Origin: Flavobacteriaceae bacterium UBA3611 | GTDB taxonomy: Bacteria; Bacteroidota; Bacteroidia; Flavobacteriales; Flavobacteriaceae | Direction: 5' to 3' | NCBI GenBank assembly: GCA_002375495.1 | Contig: DFLU01000006.1 | Span: 62,001-126,000, forward strand | Length of the DNA stretch: 64,000 nt | The notes under the pieces: model-generated | What the model was told of the DNA's origin: nothing | Database searches by the model: none | The model's input: the letters and a program-made list of their open reading frames with translations, nothing else | Shown: positions 44,218 through 54,069 of the stretch, in pieces | How positions within the stretch are numbered: the first letter of the stretch is position 1 | Layout: each line of letters opens with the position of its first letter | Position numbers and translations under genes: made by a program

Positions 44218-45309
44218 ATGCCTGAGTCCGTTTCACAGCAAACCATTGGAGTACTCACCTTGCCATTAACGCATAATTATGGTGGGATTCTTCAATTTAT
44301 TGCCTTGCAGCAAGTGCTAACATCATTCGGTTATAATACGCTGCTGCTGGATTTTCAACCTTCAGGGGGAACTGCAAAAGCGTGGCTTAAAAGTCTACTT
44401 TTTCAGTATTCCTTCGGAAATATTAACCGATTTAAAAAACGATATGTTGTAGAACAGACGGAACCTATTTATACCATTCAAGAACTTCGGAAGGTGGTGT
44501 TAGATCGGCAATTGGCAGCAGTAATTGTAGGTAGCGATCAGGTATGGCAAGAGCGTTTCACACAGGGGAACTTAGGCGCCTATTTTTTACATTTCCTAAA
44601 AGATGACTCAGTCCCTAAAGTAGCGTATGCAGCTTCTTTCGGAACTACTAAAATAGAAACACCTATAGATGCTGCGGAAATTTCCGAAGCACTGCAAACA
44701 TTTACCGCAATTTCTGTACGAGAGGATAGTGGCAAAACTATTTTAGCCGATGTTTTTGGGTACTCAGATGCAACACATGTGTTAGATCCGACCTTATTAC
44801 TGCCAGCTTCATTCTATGAGTCTCTCATCTCTGAAGGTGAAATTAAAACTTCTAATCCAGGACTATTCGCTTATGTTTTGGACGAAACTGATGAATTGCG
44901 AGCACAAATCGACCAATTTGCTGAAAGTAATAACTTGTCGGTTTCGGAAATAAAACATCGTTCCTCCACAAAAATAGGGCAACTACTTCAACAAAAACCT
45001 TTGGTAGAACAATGGTTGTATGAGTTTAAGAATGCTAAATTCGTAGTTACCGATTCGTACCACGGTATGTTGTTATCTATTATTTTTGAAAAGCAGTTTT
45101 TGGTAGTTGTGAATAAAAAACGGGGTGCAGCACGGTTTGAATCCCTTGCAAGGCTATTGGGTTTAGAAGACAGGTTACTGAACATTCTAAATTCAGAGAA
45201 CATACAATCGTACCCAATAATTGATTATAGCGATCTAGATAGCTTGTTAAACGTTCAAAAAGAAGCTTCGAGCAAATATTTAAAATCCAATTTACCTACA
45301 CTGTTTTGA
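44218..45309 (+). CDS. Polysaccharide pyruvyl transferase family protein
   Basis: This 363-residue protein has the family's features: an N-terminal THNYGGILQFIALQQVL, the segment VIVGSDQVWQERFTQG, AYAASFG and a C-terminal VTDSYHGMLLSI. Members add pyruvate ketals to sugars of exopolysaccharides, making them acidic, although some act differently. It overlaps the flippase start by 4 bp. Confidence 0.88.
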   Translation: MPESVSQQTIGVLTLPLTHNYGGILQFIALQQVLTSFGYNTLLLDFQPSGGTAKAWLKSLLFQYSFGNINRFKKRYVVEQTEPIYTIQELRKVVLDRQLAAVIVGSDQVWQERFTQGNLGAYFLHFLKDDSVPKVAYAASFGTTKIETPIDAAEISEALQTFTAISVREDSGKTILADVFGYSDATHVLDPTLLLPASFYESLISEGEIKTSNPGLFAYVLDETDELRAQIDQFAESNNLSVSEIKHRSSTKIGQLLQQKPLVEQWLYEFKNAKFVVTDSYHGMLLSIIFEKQFLVVVNKKRGAARFESLARLLGLEDRLLNILNSENIQSYPIIDYSDLDSLLNVQKEASSKYLKSNLPTLF

Positions 45310-46772
45310 ACAGACTAAGAGAGCTATATCGTTCAGTTTTTGTTCAGCAAGCGGTGAAGGGTACCCTTTGGCTTACCTTGGGCTCTTTTCTATCTAAAGG
45401 TTTAGTTGTATTGGCATATCTGCTGCTGGCTCATATTTTGTCGGTTCAGGAATATGGGGAGTACAGTATGTTGAAAGCAACCATAGATAATTTCCTGATT
45501 TTTGCCACTATGGGAGTTGGTATCACAGTAACAAAATACATCGTAGAACTCAAAAAAACAGATTCGTTGCTCGTATCAAAAATTGTAGGCATCTCCCTAA
45601 TGGCAGTTGTTCTTCTTAGCACCTTGCTGTTTCTTATTATCACATTCTTTTCAGAAACCCTAGCAACTTCTTTCCTTTCAAATCAAGAACTTGCCACTTC
45701 GCTCATTATTGCTGGTGGAGTACTTGTATTTGTAGCAATTGCAACTGTGTTGCAAGGCGCATTATTAGGCCTGCAACAATATCGGTCTATCTTTATTGTT
45801 CATTGTTTTCAAGGTGTTTTACTATTGGCAGGTCTTACCATAGGGGGATATTTTTACGGAGTCCTGGGTGCTATACTCGGCAACTTAATAGCAACGGTGT
45901 GTATGGCTATCGTAGGACTGATACTATTAAAGAGAGGGTTGCAACAAGAAGGATTAGCACTTGTTTTTAGCGATAGCAGGCGCACCTTGCATCGTATTGC
46001 TAAGTTTGCCATTCCGGCCTCGCTCGCTATGTTGGTAGGAGCTCCAGCCATTTGGTTGATGAATGCGCAATTGGTGAACACTCCTAATGGATATGAGCAA
46101 TTGGGGATCTATAGTGCCGCGTTAATTTTTGCACTTGCGTTACGCACTATCAACACTGCAATTGGCAATGCGGTTTTACCTCTTTTCTTAGATGTAGAAT
46201 TGGTTGTTACTAAGCGGAAACAATTTTTTAATTACCATGGAGCTTGGTTAACCTGCTTGGCGGTGTCGTTGCCTTTGTTGCTGTTTCCTGAGCTCGGTTC
46301 GTGGCTGCTCGGCTCAGAATATCCAGAAGAAGTCATTGAGGTAGTGATAGCATTATCAATTGTTTCAACCCTTAGCTTTTCCTTTAAACAGGGCATTTCT
46401 AGAGATCTCATCCGACAAAATAAAATGTGGTATAGTGCTTTCAGTATGCTGCTCTGGGCTGTTATTTTATTTGTAGTATTTTATTTTGTGCAACATTTAG
46501 GTGCTATAGGTTTTGCCATTGCATTTTGCTCGGCCTATCTTCTAAATACAATGATTGCAGTGCCTTTTTATATCTATAAAAAAATCACACCTAGACAGAT
46601 GTTTTTTTCTGGTTGGCTTTTTCCATTACTATTACTTATAGCCATATTTATTGCCGTCAACCTTTCTGTTAAATTATTTTTTGTTAGAATGGTCGCTTCT
46701 GTATTCTTGCTATTCTTGATTTCAATAGCTGTTAAAAAGTTTTATAATACACTCGTGCATCCAAAGTCATAG
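45306..46772 (+). CDS. Polysaccharide flippase (Wzx-like), first copy
   Basis: This 488-residue membrane protein has about 12-14 spans and belongs to the MOP/polysaccharide export superfamily. It is predicted to flip undecaprenyl-linked repeat units to the periplasm. LSVQEYGEYSMLKATIDN after the second span is typical. The start is TTG at 45306, overlapping the previous stop; the next ATG would delete the first membrane spans. A second flippase lies at 48720. Confidence 0.85.
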   Translation: MNRLRELYRSVFVQQAVKGTLWLTLGSFLSKGLVVLAYLLLAHILSVQEYGEYSMLKATIDNFLIFATMGVGITVTKYIVELKKTDSLLVSKIVGISLMAVVLLSTLLFLIITFFSETLATSFLSNQELATSLIIAGGVLVFVAIATVLQGALLGLQQYRSIFIVHCFQGVLLLAGLTIGGYFYGVLGAILGNLIATVCMAIVGLILLKRGLQQEGLALVFSDSRRTLHRIAKFAIPASLAMLVGAPAIWLMNAQLVNTPNGYEQLGIYSAALIFALALRTINTAIGNAVLPLFLDVELVVTKRKQFFNYHGAWLTCLAVSLPLLLFPELGSWLLGSEYPEEVIEVVIALSIVSTLSFSFKQGISRDLIRQNKMWYSAFSMLLWAVILFVVFYFVQHLGAIGFAIAFCSAYLLNTMIAVPFYIYKKITPRQMFFSGWLFPLLLLIAIFIAVNLSVKLFFVRMVASVFLLFLISIAVKKFYNTLVHPKS

Positions 46773-46775
46773 CGT

Positions 46776-47699
46776 ATGTTTTCAATTGTTATTCCATTAT
46801 ACAACAAGCAGCACACTATTGGCAGAACCCTCCAGAGTGTATTGCAACAGCAGTACGAAAATTTTGAAGTATTAATTATTAACGATGGCAGTACAGACAG
46901 TTCTTTAGAAGCGGTTGCTACATGTTCCGATTCGAGGATTAGAATTATCTCTACTGAGAATGCGGGTGTTTCAGCAGCACGAAATATTGGTCTTAAACAC
47001 GCCCAATACCAATGGATAGCCTTTTTGGATGCAGACGATTGGTGGGATGACAGCTTCCTTAGAGTGATGGCTACGCTGATTGAGCAATTTTCCGAACACG
47101 CTATTATCGCCACAAGCAGAACCCATGTATTTCAAACATATGAACAACGGTACCTGCATAAATTCTTACCAAAAAAGGGAGAAGTAGGCGCGTTAGACCA
47201 TTTTCAGGTAATTTCAGAGGGGTTGCCATCAATGCACACCTGTAGTACCATATTTAACCGAAGCCTTTTTAAAACCGAAGCTCCATTCAAAATTGGCATG
47301 GAAATGCACGAAGACCATGAATTATGGATGCGTCTCGCTGTTTCCAATTCCGTGTTATTTTTAAACAGTCCGTTGGCCTTTTATAACAAACAAAACAAAC
47401 ATTCTGCATCGTCAAAGCAGTTGTCTGAAAAAGACTTTCATCAGCTGGTGGCAACGATCAAAGAAGTAAATGTGAAAATTTCAGCAGAGCAAAAAGTAAC
47501 TTTTAAAAAATATTACCGTCGGTTTATTGTATTTTCATTTCTAAAAAATAAAAAACATTATTCAACAATAGAAAAATCGGTATTAGAGCAACAGGTCAAA
47601 TCTTTGCTAACCCCCAGCGATATGTGGCTTTTGCGAATACCATCATTTATTCCGCTGTCGCCATTGTATCGCTGGTTAAAAAGAAATATTAGTTCATGA
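46776..47699 (+). CDS. Family 2 glycosyltransferase
   Basis: This 307-residue GT-A fold enzyme begins MFSIVIPLYNKQHTIGRTLQSVL. It has LIINDGSTDSS, AARNIGLKHA and the metal-binding LDADDWW (DXD-type). It probably adds a sugar to the lipid-linked repeat unit at the cytoplasmic face. It overlaps the sulfotransferase start by 4 bp, so translation of the two is coupled. Confidence 0.9.
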   Translation: MFSIVIPLYNKQHTIGRTLQSVLQQQYENFEVLIINDGSTDSSLEAVATCSDSRIRIISTENAGVSAARNIGLKHAQYQWIAFLDADDWWDDSFLRVMATLIEQFSEHAIIATSRTHVFQTYEQRYLHKFLPKKGEVGALDHFQVISEGLPSMHTCSTIFNRSLFKTEAPFKIGMEMHEDHELWMRLAVSNSVLFLNSPLAFYNKQNKHSASSKQLSEKDFHQLVATIKEVNVKISAEQKVTFKKYYRRFIVFSFLKNKKHYSTIEKSVLEQQVKSLLTPSDMWLLRIPSFIPLSPLYRWLKRNISS

Positions 47700-48574
47700 A
47701 AAAACGAAAAACTAATTTATTTGTTGTGGGCGCAATGCGGGCGGGCACCACTTCGTTTATGGAAATTTTAAATGAGCATCCTGACATTTATGTTTCGCCT
47801 ATAAAAGAGCCACATTTTTTTGTAGACCAACTACCAAGTACTTTGTATTCGCCTTCTCGATTTTTTTCGGTGGAAAATTACTTCGATTCAGACTTCCCAA
47901 AGCCATTGCACCTAGCACATGTTAGAAATCTGGAGCATTACAACCTTCTTTTTTCCAGAGCTACTTCAGAAAAGTGGATTGCGGAAGGCAGTACCTGCTA
48001 TTTGCATGCTCCTGAAGCAGCCGAAAAAATTTATAGTTACAATCCGCTGGCAAAAATTATCATCCTTACGCGCGAGCCCATTGCACGTGCTTATTCACAT
48101 TATAAAATGGACAAAGGATTGGGGAGAATTACGACAACCTTTGAAACGGAATTAAAGAAGGAACTTCGTTTACATAAAGCTAATAATTTGCCATGGCATT
48201 CTTATCTTTCTATGAGCAGTTATTCTGATGCGGTGTACCGTTTTAAGAATTATTTTAAAGAGGTGCTGGTGTTGCCTTTTGAACAGACCTATGGCCCAGA
48301 AATGGATTGGGGGCTGCTTTGGAAATTTCTAGATATTTCGGCAATTGCACCAACCGACATTCCGAAGAAAAATAGGAGCAACAATGTTATTGCGTTACCG
48401 CTCTACAACAAACTATACAATTCTGTGTTGAAAGATTACTTTTCTAAATTTCTAGGGAGTTCTAGCAAACAAAGAATATTTAAGGCCATTGTAAAAAAAG
48501 GAGAAGAGGAGATGATCCTTTCAGACACCACAATGAAAGCATTAGAACAGTTCTTTAAAACAACAGAAGAATAA
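47696..48574 (+). CDS. PAPS-dependent sulfotransferase
   Basis: This 292-residue protein has the two PAPS-binding signatures: the 5'-phosphosulfate loop VGAMRAGTTSF at residues 11-21 and the 3'-phosphate motif with REPIARAYSHY. KEPHFF after the first loop is also typical. The enzyme would transfer sulfate to a sugar hydroxyl of the polysaccharide. The PAPS supply (cysC, cysD, cysN) and the PAP-removing cysQ are encoded just upstream in the same direction. The acceptor is not known. Confidence 0.9.
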   Translation: MKKRKTNLFVVGAMRAGTTSFMEILNEHPDIYVSPIKEPHFFVDQLPSTLYSPSRFFSVENYFDSDFPKPLHLAHVRNLEHYNLLFSRATSEKWIAEGSTCYLHAPEAAEKIYSYNPLAKIIILTREPIARAYSHYKMDKGLGRITTTFETELKKELRLHKANNLPWHSYLSMSSYSDAVYRFKNYFKEVLVLPFEQTYGPEMDWGLLWKFLDISAIAPTDIPKKNRSNNVIALPLYNKLYNSVLKDYFSKFLGSSSKQRIFKAIVKKGEEEMILSDTTMKALEQFFKTTEE

Positions 48575-48599
48575 GACCTAAATTTTATTGTGAAAAGGG

Positions 48600-48628
48600 T
48601 TTCATAGCACTATAAATCTTTATTTTTG
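48600..48628 (+). promoter_or_regulatory. Possible internal promoter of the polysaccharide locus
   Basis: In the only large gap of the locus (145 bp), TATTTTTG (48621-48628) matches TAnnTTTG exactly, with TTTC (48600-48603) 17 bases upstream. The second half of the locus could be transcribed from here. Confidence 0.5.
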
Positions 48629-48719
48629 CAAAATTCAACTTCAACCCAAACAGGTATAACTTAGACTTTGAAAATTGGCTAACCATTGTCTCTTTTTTTA
48701 GTATGTCATTCGCAAAAGC

Positions 48720-50066
48720 TTGCTTAATAAAATAAATAATCTGTTAGACAAATTTGGCCTTAGCGGCATCCGAAAACCGCTACACTTGGCCCTGTCTCAA
48801 AGTTTTGTGGCCGGATTGTTTGTGGCTATCGACTTTATTTTCTCCAAGGAACTGTCTGTTGCAAATTTTGGTGCATGGAAAGAAATTTTCTTTTTTCTGA
48901 ATTTGGGTATCCCGCTGCTTGCTTTCGGTTTGCCAGAGGGTTACAAATTTTTTATAGCTAAAGATGAAGATGACCATGGTTATTTTGAAAGTACGACTAG
49001 TTTCCTACTGGCCGTTACGTCAGTATTACTCGCTGTTTTAATAATTTTAAACCTGTTCAGTTATTTTGGTCTTTTCGATCTGGGGATGTATTATGGGTAT
49101 TCGTTATTGTTTCCACTACCACTATTTGCATTTCTGCTGAACAAAACACTTCGCTTTACCTATGTTAATATAGGTTGGGAAGAAAAACTTACCAAATTAT
49201 CGTTTATTAGCACCATTATAAATATGGTTTTTATAATTGTAGGTGTGCTGCTTATTCGAGAACACTTATCTATACTGGTCGGACTTTCAGTGTTGCTCTA
49301 TTTCTTTATTTTTATGTGTCCAGCATTATTCTATGCCAGAGCTCTAAAATTCAATTTCCTGAAATTTAGATGGAACGGTGAGCAGATTAAGAAGATGATT
49401 ACCTATGGTTTCCCATTGTACTTAGCCACTTTTGTAGGTGTATTCAGTAATAATTTGGATAAGCTTATTGTAAGTGTTACCAATGATGATGCAATATTTG
49501 CAATATTTGCCGCTGGTGCTTTTGAAATTCCATTATTTGCCATGGTAAGTGCAGCATTTGCACAGCAGGTTTTTCCTCGAGTTGTAGCACTAATTGACAA
49601 AAAAGAGGAACTACAGGCAAAAAGGCTATGGATGGATACTTCTGTAAAAGTTTCGCTTATAACGTATCCTATGATTTTGTTGGCACTTTTCTTTGCAGAA
49701 GAAATCATCTATTTCGTGTATAGTGAAGCGTATGAAGATTCTGTCGTACTTTTCAAAACATATTTGCTAATTGGTTTATTTCGAAATAACAGCTACGGTG
49801 TTTTATTAGCTGCGAAGGAGAAAACAAAAATGGTTACAAATATCACATTGGTATTATTAGGTATAAATTTAATAGTTTCCATTTTGTTATACTATTTCTT
49901 CGGTCTTCTGGGAATCGTTGTAGGAACATTGATTACTAATGGTTTTATGTGGTTGATTTATACCGTGAAAGAAAGACTATGGAGTCTTTATCCAAAGCTA
50001 TTTTTTAAAAACAAAATTATTGTCACACTATTAATTTTAATATTGCTAATTTACATTTATGGATAA
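48720..50066 (+). CDS. Polysaccharide flippase-like membrane protein, second copy
   Basis: This 448-residue protein has about 12 hydrophobic spans and the segment KELSVANFGAWKEIFFFLNLG, typical of the polysaccharide flippase/O-antigen transporter group. It differs clearly from the flippase at 45306. Translation appears to start at TTG (48720), since no in-frame ATG occurs before the first spans. It overlaps the next glycosyltransferase by 8 bp. Base composition looks more AT-rich than the flanking cys genes, as is usual for variable polysaccharide genes. Confidence 0.82.
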   Translation: MLNKINNLLDKFGLSGIRKPLHLALSQSFVAGLFVAIDFIFSKELSVANFGAWKEIFFFLNLGIPLLAFGLPEGYKFFIAKDEDDHGYFESTTSFLLAVTSVLLAVLIILNLFSYFGLFDLGMYYGYSLLFPLPLFAFLLNKTLRFTYVNIGWEEKLTKLSFISTIINMVFIIVGVLLIREHLSILVGLSVLLYFFIFMCPALFYARALKFNFLKFRWNGEQIKKMITYGFPLYLATFVGVFSNNLDKLIVSVTNDDAIFAIFAAGAFEIPLFAMVSAAFAQQVFPRVVALIDKKEELQAKRLWMDTSVKVSLITYPMILLALFFAEEIIYFVYSEAYEDSVVLFKTYLLIGLFRNNSYGVLLAAKEKTKMVTNITLVLLGINLIVSILLYYFFGLLGIVVGTLITNGFMWLIYTVKERLWSLYPKLFFKNKIIVTLLILILLIYIYG

Positions 50067-51381
50067 CTTTTCTCAACAGAATAAAAAAAATATATTGATT
50101 GTAAGCTATGGTTATCCGCCGTTTAATGCACCTTCGGTACAGCGACCGTATACACTTGCCAAATATTTAGATAAGAGCAAGTACAAGGTCACGGTAATTA
50201 CCTGCCCGAATGCTGATAGTTCGTTGGGCTATGATCCAAATTTTGATGAAGCATTGGCAGACGTATTGTTAATTAAAATTGACGCTAAGTTCTTAAATAA
50301 GATCTCTGGATTTAGAACTCCAGAAGTTTCTGTTAAGAAACGAAAGAGTACTATCCTGACCAAAATTAAGCAGAAAATATTTTCATTAGGAGCTTCTATA
50401 ATATTTCCTGACAAAGGTGTGTTTTGGTATGGTCAAGTGGTTCGTTACTTAAAAGAGCATTCTAGTATTATCGATAATTGCGATATCGTATTTACCAGTT
50501 CCCCATTGGCAACGAATCATAATTTAGGAAATTATATAAAAAAGAAGCGCCCCGATGTAAGATGGGTGGCAGAATTTGAGGATTACCATTACCTTGAAAA
50601 TTGGTCTCAGAAGAGAGGTGTGTTATCTAGCTTACATAAGAAACTTGAAATGAAAGTTATCAAAAATTCTGACAAAGTGACTTTTGTTTCTGAAACCATG
50701 AAAAACAATTACAAAAAATATTATCATGAATATGCCAAAAAATTCTATACCATATATAACGGGTACGATACAGATAATTACAAATACCTTAATTTTGACA
50801 CTTTAGAAAATGAAAAACTTTCCATCACCTACGCAGGAAGTTTTTATAAAGGTGTTCGGTCTCCCATACCATTATTGAAATTGTTAGATCGTGCTATTAA
50901 AAAAGGCGTTTTGAAAAAGGACGAAGTTGTGGTAAAGATTGCAGGTAATTTTGAACCCATCCTGCTCGAAGAAGCTAAAAATTATGAATCATTTTCCTGT
51001 ATCGATTTTTTAGGCAAAATACCAAGGTCTCAAGTATTGCGCTTGTTTGCTAATTCACATTTGTTATGGCTCATAGTAGGAAATCAGGTAACACATTATA
51101 CGAGCGTGCCTCTAAAATTATTTGAGTATCTAGCGTCACGACGACCAATACTCAATTTTGCGCCATATAACTCTGAAGCCTCTGCGATAATAGAAAAATT
51201 CAATCTCGGGGTTAATTTTGATGTTCAAACTGAGGAATTTCAAAGCCTAGAACAAAAATTTTATGATTTAGTAGGTCGATTTCATAAAAACGAGTTGGCC
51301 GAACCTTTACCAGCACAAGAAATTGATATATTCAGCAGAAAAACCCATGCGCTACAATTTGAAGCTGTTTTCGAGTCATGA
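50059..51381 (+). CDS. Family 4-type glycosyltransferase
   Basis: This 440-residue GT-B fold enzyme has an N-terminal VSYGYPPFNAPSVQRPYTLAKYL and a C-terminal nucleotide-sugar domain with ITYAGSFYKGVRSPIPLL and VPLKLFEYLASRRPIL, the E-x7-E-like region of this group. It overlaps the second flippase by 8 bp and the polymerase-like gene by 4 bp. The donor sugar is unknown. Confidence 0.86.
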   Translation: MDNFSQQNKKNILIVSYGYPPFNAPSVQRPYTLAKYLDKSKYKVTVITCPNADSSLGYDPNFDEALADVLLIKIDAKFLNKISGFRTPEVSVKKRKSTILTKIKQKIFSLGASIIFPDKGVFWYGQVVRYLKEHSSIIDNCDIVFTSSPLATNHNLGNYIKKKRPDVRWVAEFEDYHYLENWSQKRGVLSSLHKKLEMKVIKNSDKVTFVSETMKNNYKKYYHEYAKKFYTIYNGYDTDNYKYLNFDTLENEKLSITYAGSFYKGVRSPIPLLKLLDRAIKKGVLKKDEVVVKIAGNFEPILLEEAKNYESFSCIDFLGKIPRSQVLRLFANSHLLWLIVGNQVTHYTSVPLKLFEYLASRRPILNFAPYNSEASAIIEKFNLGVNFDVQTEEFQSLEQKFYDLVGRFHKNELAEPLPAQEIDIFSRKTHALQFEAVFES

Positions 51382-52646
51382 AGCGACTTTTCTTTATCAT
51401 ATTCGTCCTTTTGTCATTTATCACGCAAACTATTGCAGAGCCTGGTACGCATCCAGTTTTTTCTAGATTGACGTATTCTGATATATTCGGTTTAATAGGG
51501 TTGATGTTCGGGATAAATATATTGTTCACGGGGTTTGTGTCTGCTTCTAAAATATCCAGTATCTATAAAATGGCGCTATTGCTTATTTTATGCTTTTTCT
51601 TGCCCTTGTTCTTTTCTTTTAACATAGAATCAACAATTATAGAATGTCTTATTTTGTTGTTCTTAATTTTATTGTCGGTAATGTTGTTTCAACATTTTAA
51701 AGACCACTTGCTTGACATCTTATTTCCTGTTTTAATATATACATTGCTTATAGCTAGTTTTTTAGGGTTTTACGACTTGGCTGCTGACCCCATCGGATTA
51801 CCAAGGTTATTTCCAAAAAGGGTAGACGGCGAAGCGTTATCTGGATTTCGTAATGCAGGTCAGGCAGGTGCTTATTTTTTAGTTATGTTGAGTATTTTGA
51901 TACCATTACGGTTCTCTAAGCTCTACAGGTATCTCTCTCGTAGTAATAGAATTGCGTTATCAATAACATTTGTTCTCTCTTTAATCTTTTTGTTTTTGAC
52001 TGGAAAAATAGCAGCCTATGCCGGATTGTTGACAGGGGTTGTCTTTTACCTTTTGTACAAACGAAATATTAAGGCATTAATAGCAGTAACGGTGGGTATT
52101 GTTCTGCTCGCATTGGTCTGGAATAACCTAGAAACATTGATGCCGCAGACATTTGAACGCGTTTCTTATAAATTTGATGCGCGCGTTGTTCAGAATGTAA
52201 ACAATGAAAGCGATAATGATTTTATTCAAGAAAATTTTGGTGCGGCGTTTGTGGCATTTGAAGACAGGCCCTTTATTGGCTCAGGAATTGGAGCCTTTCA
52301 CGGAGTATATTCTACTCATGAGGTGCATAGTACGTATTTAAAAATGCTCGGGGAAACGGGGCTTATTGGTACAATGGGCTATATACTGTTTATGATTTTT
52401 TTGTTGCGATTGTTTAAAATTGGAAAATATAAAAAGGAAAACCCGTTTTCAGACTACATCATGACAATGTTACCTTTTTTGTTGGGTTGCCTTCTAAGTT
52501 GGTCTTATACCTACCACTTAAGGAAGCGTGAATTTTGGATTATGGTTTCTGTATTGGTCATCGCCAATTATTGTGCTAAAAATTACAATAAATGGCGGTT
52601 TGAAGAACTCCAGAAAAATACAAATCAACTTTTAGAAAGAGACTAA
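51378..52646 (+). CDS. O-antigen ligase/polymerase-like membrane protein
   Basis: This 422-residue protein has about ten to eleven spans and one large periplasmic loop. The segment GIGAFHGVYSTHEVHSTYLKMLGETGLIG matches the conserved H-x-x-x-L...GE-G motif of the O-antigen ligase/Wzy superfamily (this motif spans residues about 305-335). It is the best candidate for the repeat-unit polymerase of the locus. It starts with an ATGA overlap. Confidence 0.8.
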   Translation: MKRLFFIIFVLLSFITQTIAEPGTHPVFSRLTYSDIFGLIGLMFGINILFTGFVSASKISSIYKMALLLILCFFLPLFFSFNIESTIIECLILLFLILLSVMLFQHFKDHLLDILFPVLIYTLLIASFLGFYDLAADPIGLPRLFPKRVDGEALSGFRNAGQAGAYFLVMLSILIPLRFSKLYRYLSRSNRIALSITFVLSLIFLFLTGKIAAYAGLLTGVVFYLLYKRNIKALIAVTVGIVLLALVWNNLETLMPQTFERVSYKFDARVVQNVNNESDNDFIQENFGAAFVAFEDRPFIGSGIGAFHGVYSTHEVHSTYLKMLGETGLIGTMGYILFMIFLLRLFKIGKYKKENPFSDYIMTMLPFLLGCLLSWSYTYHLRKREFWIMVSVLVIANYCAKNYNKWRFEELQKNTNQLLERD

Positions 52647-52651
52647 AATAA

Positions 52652-54058
52652 ATGGCATTTTCGGAAAAACTATATCGTAAAGCTCCCTACTTCATAAAGG
52701 TTGTATTACTTAATGTGAAATCTTTTCTAAACAAACGGAAACGCTATACACCTCAATACCATCAATTTTTAGCACATTATAAAGGTCTTTGGCTGGCTCC
52801 GATAGACGAAATAAAGACCTATCAAAATGATGAATTGTCTAAGCTGTTGTTAGAATGTCGAGCTCATGTACCTTATTATCAAACTATTTTTGAAACACTG
52901 GAAATTTCAGAAAAAGAATGCGCTAGCAATCCATTTGGGGTGCTAAAACAACTACCATTACTAACAAAAGAAGACCGTAAAAACAAGGTGGAAGATATTG
53001 TAAATCAGCACCCTGACAGACCCTTGGTTGAAATTGGATATACAAGCGGAACTTCTGGATCACCTACAGAAATCCATTTCGATAGTGAGACTTTGGCACG
53101 CGGATTCGCGCTTTGGTCCAGGTTCCACCATACCATTGGAATTACAGGCGATGAACGGATGGTTCGATTTTCGGGTCGTATCATAGTAGACCCTTCGGCT
53201 AAAAAACCACCTTTTTGGATATATAGTCGCATCGACAAACAGTTGTATATGTCTGCGTACCACCTTACCACGACCAATTGTGCAGCGTATATCAAAAAAT
53301 TGAATACGTATAAGCCAGAATTTCTAGATGGATATCCTTCTGCTTTATATGTGCTGGCCAATTACGTGCTTTCACAAAATACAACCCTCAATTTTGTACC
53401 TAAAGCGATTGCTGTAACTGCTGAAACACTCTACTCATACCAGCGTATAGCAATAGAAAAAGCCTTTGGCTGTAAAGTTTATAATCAATATGCCTCGAGT
53501 GAGGGAAGTCCGCTTATTACTGAATGTACATCAGGTAATTTACATGTTAATTTAGACAGTGGTATTTTTGAATTCTTAGACGCAGAGAATAATCCAGCCG
53601 CTCCGGGAAACATAGCTAAAATGGTAGTTTCTTCTTTTAGAAATTTAAAAACTCCTTTATTACGCTACAATATAAACGATTCGGTACTTCTTCCAAAAAA
53701 GCAAGTTTTATGTGATTGTGGCTGTAAAATGCCATTGGTTATAAAAATTGTAGGAAGAGAAGATGATGTGCTTTGGACTCCAGAAAAAGGCTACGTAGGT
53801 AGGATGGATACAGCTTATAAAGGGATTACAGGTATTGTAAAAAGCCAACTGATACAGCAGTCTCCTGAAAAACTTGTGGTAAACAATATAGTAGACCATA
53901 CGTATACTGCAGCGATTGAAGCGAAATTGATTCAAAATTTAAATGAACGTCTTGGGAAAGATATCCACATTGTGGTTCATAGTGTTGATGAAATCCCATT
54001 GTCTGCTAATGGAAAATTTGATGCAGTAAAACGTGAATTTGAAATTCCTAAAATGTAA
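52652..54058 (+). CDS. CapK-like adenylate-forming protein
   Basis: This 468-residue protein belongs to the phenylacetate-CoA ligase/CapK group. The ATP-binding P-loop is YTSGTSGSPTEI (about residues 130-141), and there is the segment YNQYASSEGSP followed by a late VGREDD. Relatives occur in many capsule loci, where they are thought to activate or attach a small acyl or amino-acid decoration. That role is not proved for this gene. The GNAT protein two genes on may act with it. Confidence 0.82.
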   Translation: MAFSEKLYRKAPYFIKVVLLNVKSFLNKRKRYTPQYHQFLAHYKGLWLAPIDEIKTYQNDELSKLLLECRAHVPYYQTIFETLEISEKECASNPFGVLKQLPLLTKEDRKNKVEDIVNQHPDRPLVEIGYTSGTSGSPTEIHFDSETLARGFALWSRFHHTIGITGDERMVRFSGRIIVDPSAKKPPFWIYSRIDKQLYMSAYHLTTTNCAAYIKKLNTYKPEFLDGYPSALYVLANYVLSQNTTLNFVPKAIAVTAETLYSYQRIAIEKAFGCKVYNQYASSEGSPLITECTSGNLHVNLDSGIFEFLDAENNPAAPGNIAKMVVSSFRNLKTPLLRYNINDSVLLPKKQVLCDCGCKMPLVIKIVGREDDVLWTPEKGYVGRMDTAYKGITGIVKSQLIQQSPEKLVVNNIVDHTYTAAIEAKLIQNLNERLGKDIHIVVHSVDEIPLSANGKFDAVKREFEIPKM

Positions 54059-54069
54059 TCGAAGTAACC

